From positions 10,995 to 74,994 of the forward strand of contig CAWAHE010000005.1 in the NCBI GenBank assembly GCA_963781775.1: a stretch of 64,000 nt of DNA, in the 5' to 3' direction. This document shows, piece after piece, positions 45,921-55,213 of the stretch (position 1 is its first letter; every line of letters starts with the position of its first letter). A program made the position numbers and the translations under genes. The notes beneath the pieces are model-generated. The model did no database searches, was not told the origin of the DNA, and was given only the letters and a program-made list of their open reading frames with translations. The DNA is from CAVSRC01 sp963781775. GTDB taxonomy: Bacteria > Pseudomonadota > Alphaproteobacteria > Rhizobiales > Kaistiaceae.

Positions 45921-46279
45921 CCCGCCAGCCACTCCTGCGCGGCCGCGATTTCGCTCGGCGGGAAGACCCTGAGCGCGGCCGGCATCAGTCCCTCCATGGC
46001 GTGAACCGCGCGATTGTATGGCCCGTCTTCGGCGACGAAGGCGATCTTCTCGAAATGCGTGAAGTGGCGTGTGCCGAACACCGCCTCGTCATAGAGCCCG
46101 CCGCGATCGTAGCCGGCGAAATCGTTCGCCGCGACGTACAGCAGCCGAACGCGGCTTCCGGTTCCCACGGCCAATTCGATGGTCGGCTCCAGCACGCCAT
46201 GGCGATCGTCGACGGTCACATGGCCGCTCGCCACGAAACCGATGGTGCCGCCGGGCAGGTTTTCAATTCGCGTGAACAT
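45917..46279 (-). CDS. SpoIIAA-like (STAS) protein, copy 1
   Basis: A 120-residue protein (MFTRIENLPGGTIGFVASGH) of the SpoIIAA-like fold: GTIGFVASGHVTVDD, VRLLYVAANDFAGYDRGGLY and KIAFVAEDGPYNRA. The family is often called STAS/SEC14-like and is of unknown function. Paralogous to the next gene and the same length. GGAGGG precedes the start. Confidence 0.75.
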   Translation of the reverse strand: MFTRIENLPGGTIGFVASGHVTVDDRHGVLEPTIELAVGTGSRVRLLYVAANDFAGYDRGGLYDEAVFGTRHFTHFEKIAFVAEDGPYNRAVHAMEGLMPAALRVFPPSEIAAAQEWLAG

Positions 46280-46373
46280 CGTGAACCCTCCTCGAACGCC
46301 GCCCTCCAGCGTTCGATAGACGGGCTGTGCGATGGTTTGTTGACCGATCGGTGATTTTTCTGTGGCCGCGGCG

Positions 46374-46736
46374 TCAGGCCGCCAGCCACGCTTTCGCCTC
46401 GGAAAGCTCCGCGACCGGGAACGTCTTCACTTCGGCAGGCATCATCACGCCGAATGCGTGGACGAGCGCGCGATAGGTCGAATCGTCGGACACAAAGGCA
46501 ACCTTCTCGAAATCGAAAAAGTGCCGGAAGCCGAACGTGGTGTCGTCCACCACCGCGCCGACCTCATATCCCTGGAATTCAGGCCCGGCGAGAAACAGGA
46601 AGCGCAGCTTGCCGCCTTCGGCGATCTTGGCCTCGACTTCCGGAATGAGAACCTTGCTGTAGTCGTCGGCCGAAATCTTGCCGACGGCGGAGTACCCGAT
46701 GACGCCGGGCGGCAGGTCGAAGATGGGCCTGAACAT
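46374..46736 (-). CDS. SpoIIAA-like (STAS) protein, copy 2
   Basis: A 120-residue protein (MFRPIFDLPPGVIGYSAVGK) sharing the pattern of copy 1 over its full length: PGVIGYSAVGKISADDY, LRFLFLAGPEFQGYEVGAVV, FEKVAFVSDDSTYRALV and ELSEAKAWLAA. It comes from a tandem duplication of a 120-residue unit with 94 bases between. Function unknown. Confidence 0.75.
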   Translation of the reverse strand: MFRPIFDLPPGVIGYSAVGKISADDYSKVLIPEVEAKIAEGGKLRFLFLAGPEFQGYEVGAVVDDTTFGFRHFFDFEKVAFVSDDSTYRALVHAFGVMMPAEVKTFPVAELSEAKAWLAA

Positions 46737-46757
46737 GATTGTGCCTCCGTTCCTGAT

Positions 46758-47741
46758 TTAGGGGATCAATACCGCCGCGCCGACGAGGCGCCCGTTGCGC
46801 AGGGCATCGAGGGCCGCGTTCGCCTGTTCGAGCGGGAATGGCGTGACGCTGATTTCGATCGGCGCCTCCGCGGCGATCTGCATGAATTCCTCGCCATCGG
46901 CGCGGGTGAGGTTGGCGACCGAACGGACCACACGCTCGCCCCACAGGATATCGTATGGAAACGATGGAATGTCGCTCATGTGGATGCCGGCGGCAACGAC
47001 CACGCCGGCCTTGCGGACGGCGCGCAGCGCCGCGGGGATGAGCGGGCCGACCGGCGCGAAGATAATGGCGGCGTCGAGCGGCTCGGGCGGCATTTCGTCA
47101 GATCCGCCGGCCCAGGTGGCGCCGAGGCGCCGGGCGAAATCCTGCGCGGCCGTGTCGCCCGGGCGGGTGAACGCATACACGCGCTGGCCCTGGTGGCGGG
47201 CAACCTGCGCCACGATGTGCGCAGCCGCGCCGAAGCCGTAGAGGCCGAGCGCGTCGGCCTTGCCGGCCATGCGATGGGCGCGATGCCCGATCAGCCCGGC
47301 GCAGAGCAGGGGTGCGGCTTCCGCGTCGCCGTATTTTTCAGGCAGGCGGAAGCAGTAACGCCGGTCGGCGACGACGGACTCGGCATAGCCGCCGTCGCGG
47401 TCGCAGCCGGTGAAGTGGGCGGTGTCGCAGAGGTTCTCCATGTCCGACAAGCAGAAGCGGCAATGGCCGCAGGTCCAGCCGAGCCACGGCACGCCGACGC
47501 GCTCGCCGATGGAGAAATCGTCGACTCCCTCGCCGAGCGCCGTCACCCGGCCGACGACTTCGTGTCCGGGCACGATCGGGTAGTGCGTCTGCGGCAATTC
47601 ACCGTCGACGACGTGAAGGTCGGTGCGGCACACGCCACACGCCGACACCGCGATCTGGACCTGACCCGCGCCCGGCCGGGGTTGCGGCCGTTCGGCCAAT
47701 CGCAGGGCCCGACCCGGGCCATCGAGCACCATTGCGCGCAT
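46758..47741 (-). CDS. Zinc-dependent alcohol dehydrogenase family protein
   Basis: A 327-residue MDR enzyme (ATG 47741, MRAMVLDGPGRA). Catalytic zinc ligands are in CGVCRTDLHVVDGE and PGHEVVGRV; the structural zinc cysteines are in CGHCRFCLSDMENLC. The nucleotide region is LGLYGFGAAAHIVAQVARHQG. It oxidises an alcohol with NAD(P); the substrate is unknown. It sits 21 bases downstream of SpoIIAA-like copy 2 in gene order on the - strand. Confidence 0.9.
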   Translation of the reverse strand: MRAMVLDGPGRALRLAERPQPRPGAGQVQIAVSACGVCRTDLHVVDGELPQTHYPIVPGHEVVGRVTALGEGVDDFSIGERVGVPWLGWTCGHCRFCLSDMENLCDTAHFTGCDRDGGYAESVVADRRYCFRLPEKYGDAEAAPLLCAGLIGHRAHRMAGKADALGLYGFGAAAHIVAQVARHQGQRVYAFTRPGDTAAQDFARRLGATWAGGSDEMPPEPLDAAIIFAPVGPLIPAALRAVRKAGVVVAAGIHMSDIPSFPYDILWGERVVRSVANLTRADGEEFMQIAAEAPIEISVTPFPLEQANAALDALRNGRLVGAAVLIP

Positions 47742-47965
47742 GGCAGCCAATTTCGGTCGTTGATTGCGGACGATCAACCCTGTCCGTCGGAAAAGACCAG
47801 CCACCCCCGTGTGGAGGGCGGCCGGTCCATGCGTCGCAGGCAACAGGCGGGGGAGGAAGGGCCAGTCGCTTCGGCGCGAGCGTTTGCCGTCGCCCTTTTT
47901 CGCCGGGGTTCACCCGCTGCGCCTTGATGCAGCGCAACCGCCAGCACGGCCGCGACCGCGTCTTG

Positions 47966-48707
47966 CTAGGGTCCGGACGGCTCGCCCGGGCGGTTGTCGA
48001 GGTTGGCGGTCAGGTCGAGGCCGAGGTAGCGGTCAAGCAGGGCGCTGTCGTTCAAGAGGTCGGCCGATCGCAAATGTCGGGCGATCACGCCGCGTTCGAG
48101 CAGCACCGCATCCTCCGTCAGGCCGAGCGCCGCCTGGGCATGTTGCTCGACCAGCAACAGCGCGGTTCCCTCTTCCCTTGTCATGCGCCCGATCGCGGCG
48201 ATGAGTTCCTCGACGATGATCGGCGCCAACCCCTCCAGCGGCTCGTCGAGAAGCAGGGCCGACGGGTTCGTCATCAGCGTCCGCGCGATGGCCAGCATCT
48301 GCTGTTCGCCGCCGGACAGATGGTTGCCCATGTGGGAGCGGCGCTCCTGGAGGCGCGGGAACAGGCGGAACACCGCCTCCAGATCCCAGCGGCCGGGCCG
48401 TTCCGCGACGGTCAGGTTCTCCGCGACCGTCAGCGAAGGAAAGATGTCGCGCTCCTGGGGCACCCAGCCGAGACCCATCTGCGCCCGCACGTGCGGCGGA
48501 AGGCCGGAGACGTCGGTGCCTTTGAACCGGATCGAACCGCGCTGCAGCGGAACGAAGCCCATGATCGTCAGCAGGAGCGTCGTTTTGCCCGCTCCGTTTC
48601 GCCCGAGCAAAGCCAGGCTGCCGTTGGCCGGCAGGGACAGCGATATGCCGTCGAGCACGACGGCTTCGTCATATCCGGCGCGAATGTCGGCCAGTTCGAG
48701 GAGCGGC

Positions 48708-48715
<8 letters not shown>
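47966..48715 (-). CDS. livF: Liv-type ABC transporter ATPase LivF (cluster 1)
   Basis: A 249-residue ATPase (ATG 48715, MAEPLLELADI). Walker A is GRNGAGKTT, the signature LSGGEQQM and Walker B LLLDEPLEGL. It is the LivF-like subunit and overlaps the LivG-like gene by 8 bases. The operon is livJ-livH-livM-livG-livF on the - strand and imports branched-chain amino acids or aromatic acids. Confidence 0.9.
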
Positions 48716-49468
<753 letters not shown>

Positions 49469-49472
<4 letters not shown>

Positions 49473-50455
49473 CGCCGTCTGCCCAAGAGGCGCGTCAGTC
49501 CGCCGAGGACGCCGCGCGGCATGAAAAGGACGACCAGCATCAGGATGAGGCCGATCCAGAAGTACCAATATTGCGGATTGATACCGGCCAGGCGGTCGCG
49601 CGCGACCAGGAACACGATGGAGCCGACAATGCCGCCGTAAAGCTGGCCGGCGCCGCCGAGGATCAGCATGACGAGGACATCGGCCGAGCGCTGGAAGCTC
49701 AACGTGTCGAGCGACACGGTGTTGGTGGTCTGGGTCAGCAAGGCGCCGGCAACGCCGGCCATTGCCGCCGCGATCGTGTAGATCTTCTGCAGGTGCCGCC
49801 GGTAGTCGGATCCGATCGCCGGCATGCGCTGCAGGTTCTCGCGGGCGCCACGCAACGCCAGTCCGAAGGACGAGTGAACAATCCGGCGGCTGGCCAACAC
49901 CCCAAGGAAGAGAAGGGCGAGGGTGTAGCCGTAAGCGGTCGTCCCCCACAGGTCGAATTCGAAGAAGCCGAGAATCGGCCAGGTGTCTATGCCGCGCAGC
50001 CCATCGGTGCCGCCGGTCAGCCACGCCATCGCGTTGGCGAGTTCGTAGAGGAGAAGTCCGAGTCCGAGGGTGATCATGAGCAGCGCCAGGTGGCGGACAC
50101 GCACGATCGGGAAGCTCACCAAGTATCCGGCCGCCGCAGCGACAAGGCCGGAAATGATGAGGCCGGTCAGCGGCTCGCCCCAGCCATGGGCGCTGATGAT
50201 GGCGGCCGAATAGGCGCCGATGCCGAAGAACATCGCGTGCCCGAGCGTCACGCTGCCGGCATAGCCCAGCACCAGATCCAGCGAGAGCGCGAAGAGCGCG
50301 GCAATGGCGACCTGGCTGGCGAGCGGCAGGTAATCCGTGAAAACGAAGAAGGGCGCGAGCGTCGCGAGCCAGAACGCGATTTCGTACACCGACCATCGGC
50401 TCCGGCTCCTCAGCCAGGGCTGCGGCGCCAGGTGAGCCTGCGTCGGGTCAGCCAT
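49469..50455 (-). CDS. livM: Liv-type ABC transporter permease LivM (cluster 1)
   Basis: A 328-residue membrane protein (ATG 50455, MADPTQAHLAPQPW) with about ten helices. YAGSVTLGHAMFFGIGAYSAA and LILGGAGQLYGGIVGSIVFL are typical LivM loops. It forms the channel with LivH. Confidence 0.9.
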
Positions 50456-50463
50456 TGGCCCTG

Positions 50464-51327
50464 TCACCGATTGCCGAACAGGCCGAGGGGCCTCACGAAC
50501 AGGACGGCAACCAGCATCAGGTAGATGAGGAACGATCCCGCTTCGGGCACGAAGTACTTGCCGGCGACATCGAAGATGCCGAGCAGGGCGGCGGCGACGA
50601 ACGAGCCGGCGATGGAGCCCAGCCCGCCGACCGAAACCACGATCAGCACGTAGACGAGGTAGTGGAAACCGAAAGACGGATCGAGACCGACGACCTCGAC
50701 GGCAAGGGCGCCGCCAAGCCCGGCAAGCCCGCTGCCGATGGCAAAGGTCGTCGCGAAGATGCGATCAACGTTGAGGCCAAGCCCCTGCGCAACGCGCTGG
50801 TTGTCGACCGCGGCGCGGATCCGTGCGCCGAAGCGGGTGCGCTCCAGGCCGAAGAAGAGCAAGGCGACGATGGCCAGCGACACCACGATCAGGAAGATGC
50901 GATAGACACCAAGCCGCAGGCCGAGAACCTCGACCGAGCCGCGCAGCCATTCCGGTGTCGGCATCACCTGCTGCACGGTGCCGAAGAAATACGTGGCGAG
51001 CGCCGCCGCGACGAACACGACACCGATGGTGAACAGCACCTGGTTGAGTTCGCCGGCCTTGTACAGGTGCCGGAAAAGCGTCCGCTCGACGACGACGCTC
51101 AGCACCGCCGCCACCACGAAAGCGGCCGGCAGGGCCACCAGAAACGGGAAGCCCAGCATGCGCATCGACATGACGGCGACATAGCCGCCGAGCATGCCGA
51201 ATGCGCCATGGGCGAGGTTGATGAAGTTCATCAGCCCCAATGTGACCGACAGGCCCACCGACAGGACGAATAGAAGCATCCCGAAGGCGAGCCCGTCGAA
51301 CACGACGATGGCCAGCCGCGCGAGCAC
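50464..51327 (-). CDS. livH: Liv-type ABC transporter permease LivH (cluster 1)
   Basis: A 287-residue permease starting at GTG 51327. LVFVLSVGLSVTLGLMNFIN-like sequence (LLFVLSVGLSVTLGLMN), INLAHGAFGMLGGYVA and SVGGLGSIAGSFVAAALLG are typical. It is 8 bases upstream of livM, so it lies in the same operon. Confidence 0.9.
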   Translation of the reverse strand: MLARLAIVVFDGLAFGMLLFVLSVGLSVTLGLMNFINLAHGAFGMLGGYVAVMSMRMLGFPFLVALPAAFVVAAVLSVVVERTLFRHLYKAGELNQVLFTIGVVFVAAALATYFFGTVQQVMPTPEWLRGSVEVLGLRLGVYRIFLIVVSLAIVALLFFGLERTRFGARIRAAVDNQRVAQGLGLNVDRIFATTFAIGSGLAGLGGALAVEVVGLDPSFGFHYLVYVLIVVSVGGLGSIAGSFVAAALLGIFDVAGKYFVPEAGSFLIYLMLVAVLFVRPLGLFGNR

Positions 51328-51349
51328 GGCTCAGGCCATCGTCCGTCGA

Positions 51350-52528
51350 TTACTTCGCACCGTGCAGCGGATCCTTCACGTTCGGGATCTGGTCGATGAT
51401 GACGTTCTGGAGCTTGCCATCGACGTCCTTCACTTCGCGGATATAGACGGTCTGCACGACGTCGCGGGTCTCCGGGTCGATGGACATCGGCCCGCGCGGG
51501 CTGTCCCACGACATGCCCTTCGCGGCTTCCACCAGCGCATCGCCGTCGGCATTGCCGTTCGTCTTCTTCAGCGCCTCGTAGATGAGGTGCATGCCGTCAT
51601 AGCCGCCGACCGAGAAGAGATCGGGGGTCCGGCCGTTGTTGGCGTCTCCGAAGGCCTTGACGAAGGCAACGTTAATCGGGTCGTCACGCTCGAGCGTGTA
51701 GTGGAAGGTCGTGATGATGCCCTTCGCGTTGGCGCCCATGCTCTCGATCGCTTCAGGCTGGGTGAGTTCGCCCTGACCGAACACCTTGACGGCGGGCGGC
51801 AGCAGGCCCTTGTCCGCAAGCGCCTTGCCGATCGCCGCCGGCTGGGCGCCGCCGGGAATGAAGATGTAGACGGCCTGCGGATTGGCGTCCTTCACGCGCT
51901 GCACGAAAGCGGAGAAATCCGGGTTGGCGACCGGTGTGCGGTCCGATCCGACGATCGTTCCGCCGGCGGCGGTGAAGGTCTTGGAGAACGAGGCCTCGGC
52001 GTCCTTGCCGGGACCGTAGTCGGAGACGAGCGTGTAGACGTTCTTCGCGCCGCCCTTCTCGTAGGCCCAGGTGCCGAACGCGCTATTGACCTGCGGGATC
52101 GTCAGCGAGGTGCGCACGATGTAGGGCGATTGCTCGGTGATGATGGAGGTGGCCGCGTTCATCACGACCATCAGCTTCTTGCCCTGCTTCGACATTTCCG
52201 CAGCGCCGAGCGCTTCGGGCGTCAGGGCGAAGCCGGCGAGAATGTCGACCTTGTCGCGCACGATCAATTCCTGCGCGAGACGCTTGGCGACGTCTGGCGC
52301 CGGACCGCCGGTGTCCTTGCGGATGATCTCGATCTTCTTGCCGGCAACCGTGTCGCCGTTCTGCGCCATGTAGAGCTTGATGCCGGCATCGAGCTGGTTG
52401 GCAGCGTCCGCGAACGGACCCGAGTAGGGCAGGATCACGCCGATCTTGACGGTGTCCTGCGCCATTGCGCCCATCGACCAGGTCAACCCCAGTCCAAGCG
52501 CCGCAATGACTGCTTTGCTCTTCAACAT
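51350..52528 (-). CDS. Periplasmic substrate-binding protein (cluster 1)
   Basis: A 392-residue Liv-type binding protein (ATG 52528; GGGAGGG upstream) with a signal peptide (AVIAALGLGLTWSMGAMAQ). The mature start DTVKIGVILPYSGPFADAAN and NDFSAF-like interior fit the PBP type I family. SBPs of this group in rhizobia bind aromatic acids, but the ligand here is not certain. First gene of the - strand operon. Confidence 0.88.
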   Translation of the reverse strand: MLKSKAVIAALGLGLTWSMGAMAQDTVKIGVILPYSGPFADAANQLDAGIKLYMAQNGDTVAGKKIEIIRKDTGGPAPDVAKRLAQELIVRDKVDILAGFALTPEALGAAEMSKQGKKLMVVMNAATSIITEQSPYIVRTSLTIPQVNSAFGTWAYEKGGAKNVYTLVSDYGPGKDAEASFSKTFTAAGGTIVGSDRTPVANPDFSAFVQRVKDANPQAVYIFIPGGAQPAAIGKALADKGLLPPAVKVFGQGELTQPEAIESMGANAKGIITTFHYTLERDDPINVAFVKAFGDANNGRTPDLFSVGGYDGMHLIYEALKKTNGNADGDALVEAAKGMSWDSPRGPMSIDPETRDVVQTVYIREVKDVDGKLQNVIIDQIPNVKDPLHGAK

Positions 52529-52866
52529 AATCAAGAACCCTCCCTTTTGTCGTTCGTCCCCTATGCAGACTCATACACAGAACAAGGTCATGCGCGAAGG
52601 CTTGCCATCGTATCGCGCGGGCGTCTGTGCACCCATTTTTGCGGGCGCGCAGCCGCCCTCACGCCGACTATAACACCCGCCCAACGGGTCGCATAACGAA
52701 CAGAAGTTCGATTATCGAACAGATTTTCGCCGGATTTCCGCCAATGAGCGTTTGTTGTCAAACAAAACACTAACGCAGGCGAGGCTTTTCCGTCAGACTT
52801 CCCACCATGGCAGACGGCTGTCCGGGAGGGATGTTCGCCGCGCCAGCTCCAGGGAGGAGATTCACG
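52529..52866. promoter_or_regulatory. Divergent control region between the two ABC operons
   Basis: 338 bases shared by the - and + operons. The clearest signal is the palindrome at 52706-52720. CGAACAGA occurs twice, at 52697-52704 and 52716-52723, 19 bases apart. I saw weak -10-like TATAGT on the - strand (complement of 52668-52675 area) but no firm promoter. No gene. Confidence 0.5.
52706..52720. promoter_or_regulatory. IclR/PcaR-like operator palindrome GTTCGATTATCGAAC
   Basis: A perfect 7-bp inverted repeat around a central T. It closely resembles the PcaR/IclR operator GTTCGATAATCGCAC known from Pseudomonas putida protocatechuate genes. It lies between two divergent ABC operons next to pobA, which fits aromatic-acid control. 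The regulator itself is not in the window. Confidence 0.6.
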
Positions 52867-54078
52867 ATGGTCAGATTCGCTTCGACGATGGCGGCGGCGG
52901 TTGTCGCCGGCCTGCTGATGGGCGGCGCCGCGCTCGCCCAGGACAAGATCAAGATCGGCTACGCCGTGTCGCTGTCCGGGCCCAACGCGGCCGGCGCCAG
53001 CATCACGACCGTGCCCAACTACAAGCTCTGGTTCCACGACATCGAGGCCGCCGGCGGCATCAAGCTTGGCGACAAGCGCGTGCCCATCGAGGTCGTCGAA
53101 TACGACGACCAGTCCAGCAACGAGGAACTCATCAAGGCAGTCGAGCGCCTGGTCAATCAGGACAAGGTCGACATCCTGCTGTCGCCGTGGGGCACCGGCA
53201 TGAACCTCGCCGTCGGGCCGACCTTCAACAAATACGGCTACCCGCAACTCGCCGCCACCGCCGCCACCGATCATGCCTACGAGATGGCCCAGCGCTGGCC
53301 GAATTCGTTCTGGATGCTTGGTACATCGACCATGGGCGCCAACGCGCTGGTCGAGGTGCTGAACAAGCTGCACGGCGCCGGCAAGATCAACGAGAAAATC
53401 GCCATGGTCAGCGTCGCCGACGCCTTCGGCATCGAGCTGTCGGCCGCCGCCCGCCCGGCACTCGACAAGGCCGGCTTCAAGCTGGTCATGGATGAGAGCT
53501 ATCCGATCACCACGCAGGATTTCTCGCAGCTGATCAATCAGGCCAAGGGCAGCGGCGCCGATACCTTCGTCGCCTTCAGCTATCCGCCTGATACGTTCGG
53601 CCTGTCGGGCACCGCCGTCGCGCTCGCCTACAATCCGCCGGCCTTCTACACCGCCGTCGGCACGGCCTTCACGATCTACAAGGACGCCATCATGCACGAC
53701 AACGTCGACGGCGTTCTCGGCATCGGCGGCGTCAATGTCGACGACCCCAAGTTCCAGGCCTATCGCAAGCGCCATCTCGAAGTGACCGGTCAGGAGCCCG
53801 ACCGTTGGGCGAGCCCGGTGACTTACGCCAGCCTTGAGATGCTGCAGCAGGCGATCGAGCGGGTCGGCAAGATCGATCGTCCGGCGATCATCAAGGAACT
53901 GCAGACCGGATCGTTCGATACCGTTTCCGGCACCATCAAGCTCGACCGCAACGTCAACACGCACGTCTGGTGGGCGGGCCAGTGGCAGGATGGCGACTTC
54001 CACGGGTTGGCACCGGCCGACATGGGTGGCGCCAAGGAGCCGATCGCTCCGAAGCCGGCCTGGAAGGCCGCGAAGTAG
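52867..54078 (+). CDS. Periplasmic substrate-binding protein (cluster 2, aromatic-acid operon)
   Basis: A 403-residue Liv-type binding protein (ATG 52867, MVRFASTM; GGGAGGAG upstream). Signal peptide AAAVVAGLLMGGAALAQ, mature start DKIKIGYAVSLSGPNAAGAS. It opens the + strand operon with permease, fused permease-ATPase, ATPase, aldehyde dehydrogenase and pobA, so the likely ligand is an aromatic acid such as 4-hydroxybenzoate or vanillate. That is inference from the neighbours. Confidence 0.88.
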   Translation: MVRFASTMAAAVVAGLLMGGAALAQDKIKIGYAVSLSGPNAAGASITTVPNYKLWFHDIEAAGGIKLGDKRVPIEVVEYDDQSSNEELIKAVERLVNQDKVDILLSPWGTGMNLAVGPTFNKYGYPQLAATAATDHAYEMAQRWPNSFWMLGTSTMGANALVEVLNKLHGAGKINEKIAMVSVADAFGIELSAAARPALDKAGFKLVMDESYPITTQDFSQLINQAKGSGADTFVAFSYPPDTFGLSGTAVALAYNPPAFYTAVGTAFTIYKDAIMHDNVDGVLGIGGVNVDDPKFQAYRKRHLEVTGQEPDRWASPVTYASLEMLQQAIERVGKIDRPAIIKELQTGSFDTVSGTIKLDRNVNTHVWWAGQWQDGDFHGLAPADMGGAKEPIAPKPAWKAAK

Positions 54079-54127
54079 CTCCCTGAGGGCGCATGTCGCT
54101 TGGCAAGACCGACCGACCCGATCTCGT

Positions 54128-54290
54128 CCCTCCCCCCTTGCGGGGGAGGGCTTTGCGCCTTGGCGAGCCGAGCGAGCTTAGGCGCGAAGGGAGAGGGGTG
54201 GACGCGCGGACTCCGTATTGCCCCCCTCTGGCTTCGCTAACGTCGCGCGGCGCGCGCCGCAAGCTTCGCCGTCTCCCCCGCAAGGGGAGA
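54128..54290. repeat. Inverted-repeat element between SBP and permease genes (cluster 2)
   Basis: The first stem is CCCTCCCCC/GGGGGAGGG (54128-54150), the last TCTCCCC/GGGGAGA (54272-54290). The first arm block and the reverse of the last are alike, so this looks like a composite intergenic repeat. It lies in the 262-base gap between SBP and LivH-like genes and may attenuate transcription so the binding protein is made in excess. Confidence 0.6.
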
Positions 54291-54340
54291 GAGGGTGCAA
54301 GACAACCTGCACCTGACGGCGTTCGGATCGTCCCGGCGTC

Positions 54341-55213
54341 ATGATCGCCGTCGACATCATCGTCTCCGGATTCATTCTGGGAGGCATGTACGCGATGGTC
54401 GCACTGGGGCTGACGCTCCAGTACGGCGTCGCGCGCATCATGAATCTCGCCTACGGCGAATTCCTCATCGCCGGCGCTTTCGCCGCCTGGTGGCTCTACG
54501 CCGCCCATGCGGTGAACCCGATCCTCGGGCTCATCGTCATCGTTCCCATTGCCTTCTTCGTGAACTGGCTCGTCTACGAACTGCTGCTGATGCCGCTGGT
54601 GCGCCGGGCGAAGCATCGCGAACAGCTTGAGGGCGACTCGATCCTGTTCACCTTCGGGCTGCTTTTCGTGATGCAGGGGATCGGCCTCGCCGTCTTCGGC
54701 AACCAGCTCTACAGTTACGTCTATCTCGCGGTTCCCGCCGACATCCTCGGCCTGACGGTGCCCGCCAACCGGCTGGTCGCGGCGGCCTTCGCGCTGGTCG
54801 TCGGCATCGGGCTCTACGTCGCGCTGACCCACACGCGGTTTGGCGCGGCGATGCGCGCCGTCGCCGTCGATCCACGCTCGGCACGGCTGGTCGGCATCGA
54901 CGTGACGCGGGTGTCAGGCCTTGCTTTCGCCGCCGGCGGAGCACTCTGCGCCGCGGGCGGCGCGCTCGTCTCGATGTTCCTCACCTTCAGCGTTTCCGGC
55001 GGCGTCATCTTCACCATGAAGGCGCTGGTCGTCGTCATCCTCGGCGGTGCCGGCAACCTGCTCGGCACGCTCATCGCCGGACTGATCCTCGGCGTCGCCG
55101 AGATCGCCGTCGCCCGGCTGGTCGATCCGGGCCTGACGCTTGCCGCCAATTTCGCGATCTTCCTCGCCGTTCTGCTGATCCGGCCGACCGGCCTGTTCGG
55201 ACATTCGGCGTGA
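54341..55213 (+). CDS. livH: Liv-type ABC permease LivH (cluster 2)
   Basis: A 290-residue permease (ATG 54341, MIAVDIIVSGFILGG). LTLQYGVARIMNLAYGEFL and LVVVILGGAGNLLGTLIAGL are the LivH signature regions. Its stop overlaps the GTG start of the next gene (GTGA, 55210-55213), so the two are coupled. Confidence 0.9.
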   Translation: MIAVDIIVSGFILGGMYAMVALGLTLQYGVARIMNLAYGEFLIAGAFAAWWLYAAHAVNPILGLIVIVPIAFFVNWLVYELLLMPLVRRAKHREQLEGDSILFTFGLLFVMQGIGLAVFGNQLYSYVYLAVPADILGLTVPANRLVAAAFALVVGIGLYVALTHTRFGAAMRAVAVDPRSARLVGIDVTRVSGLAFAAGGALCAAGGALVSMFLTFSVSGGVIFTMKALVVVILGGAGNLLGTLIAGLILGVAEIAVARLVDPGLTLAANFAIFLAVLLIRPTGLFGHSA

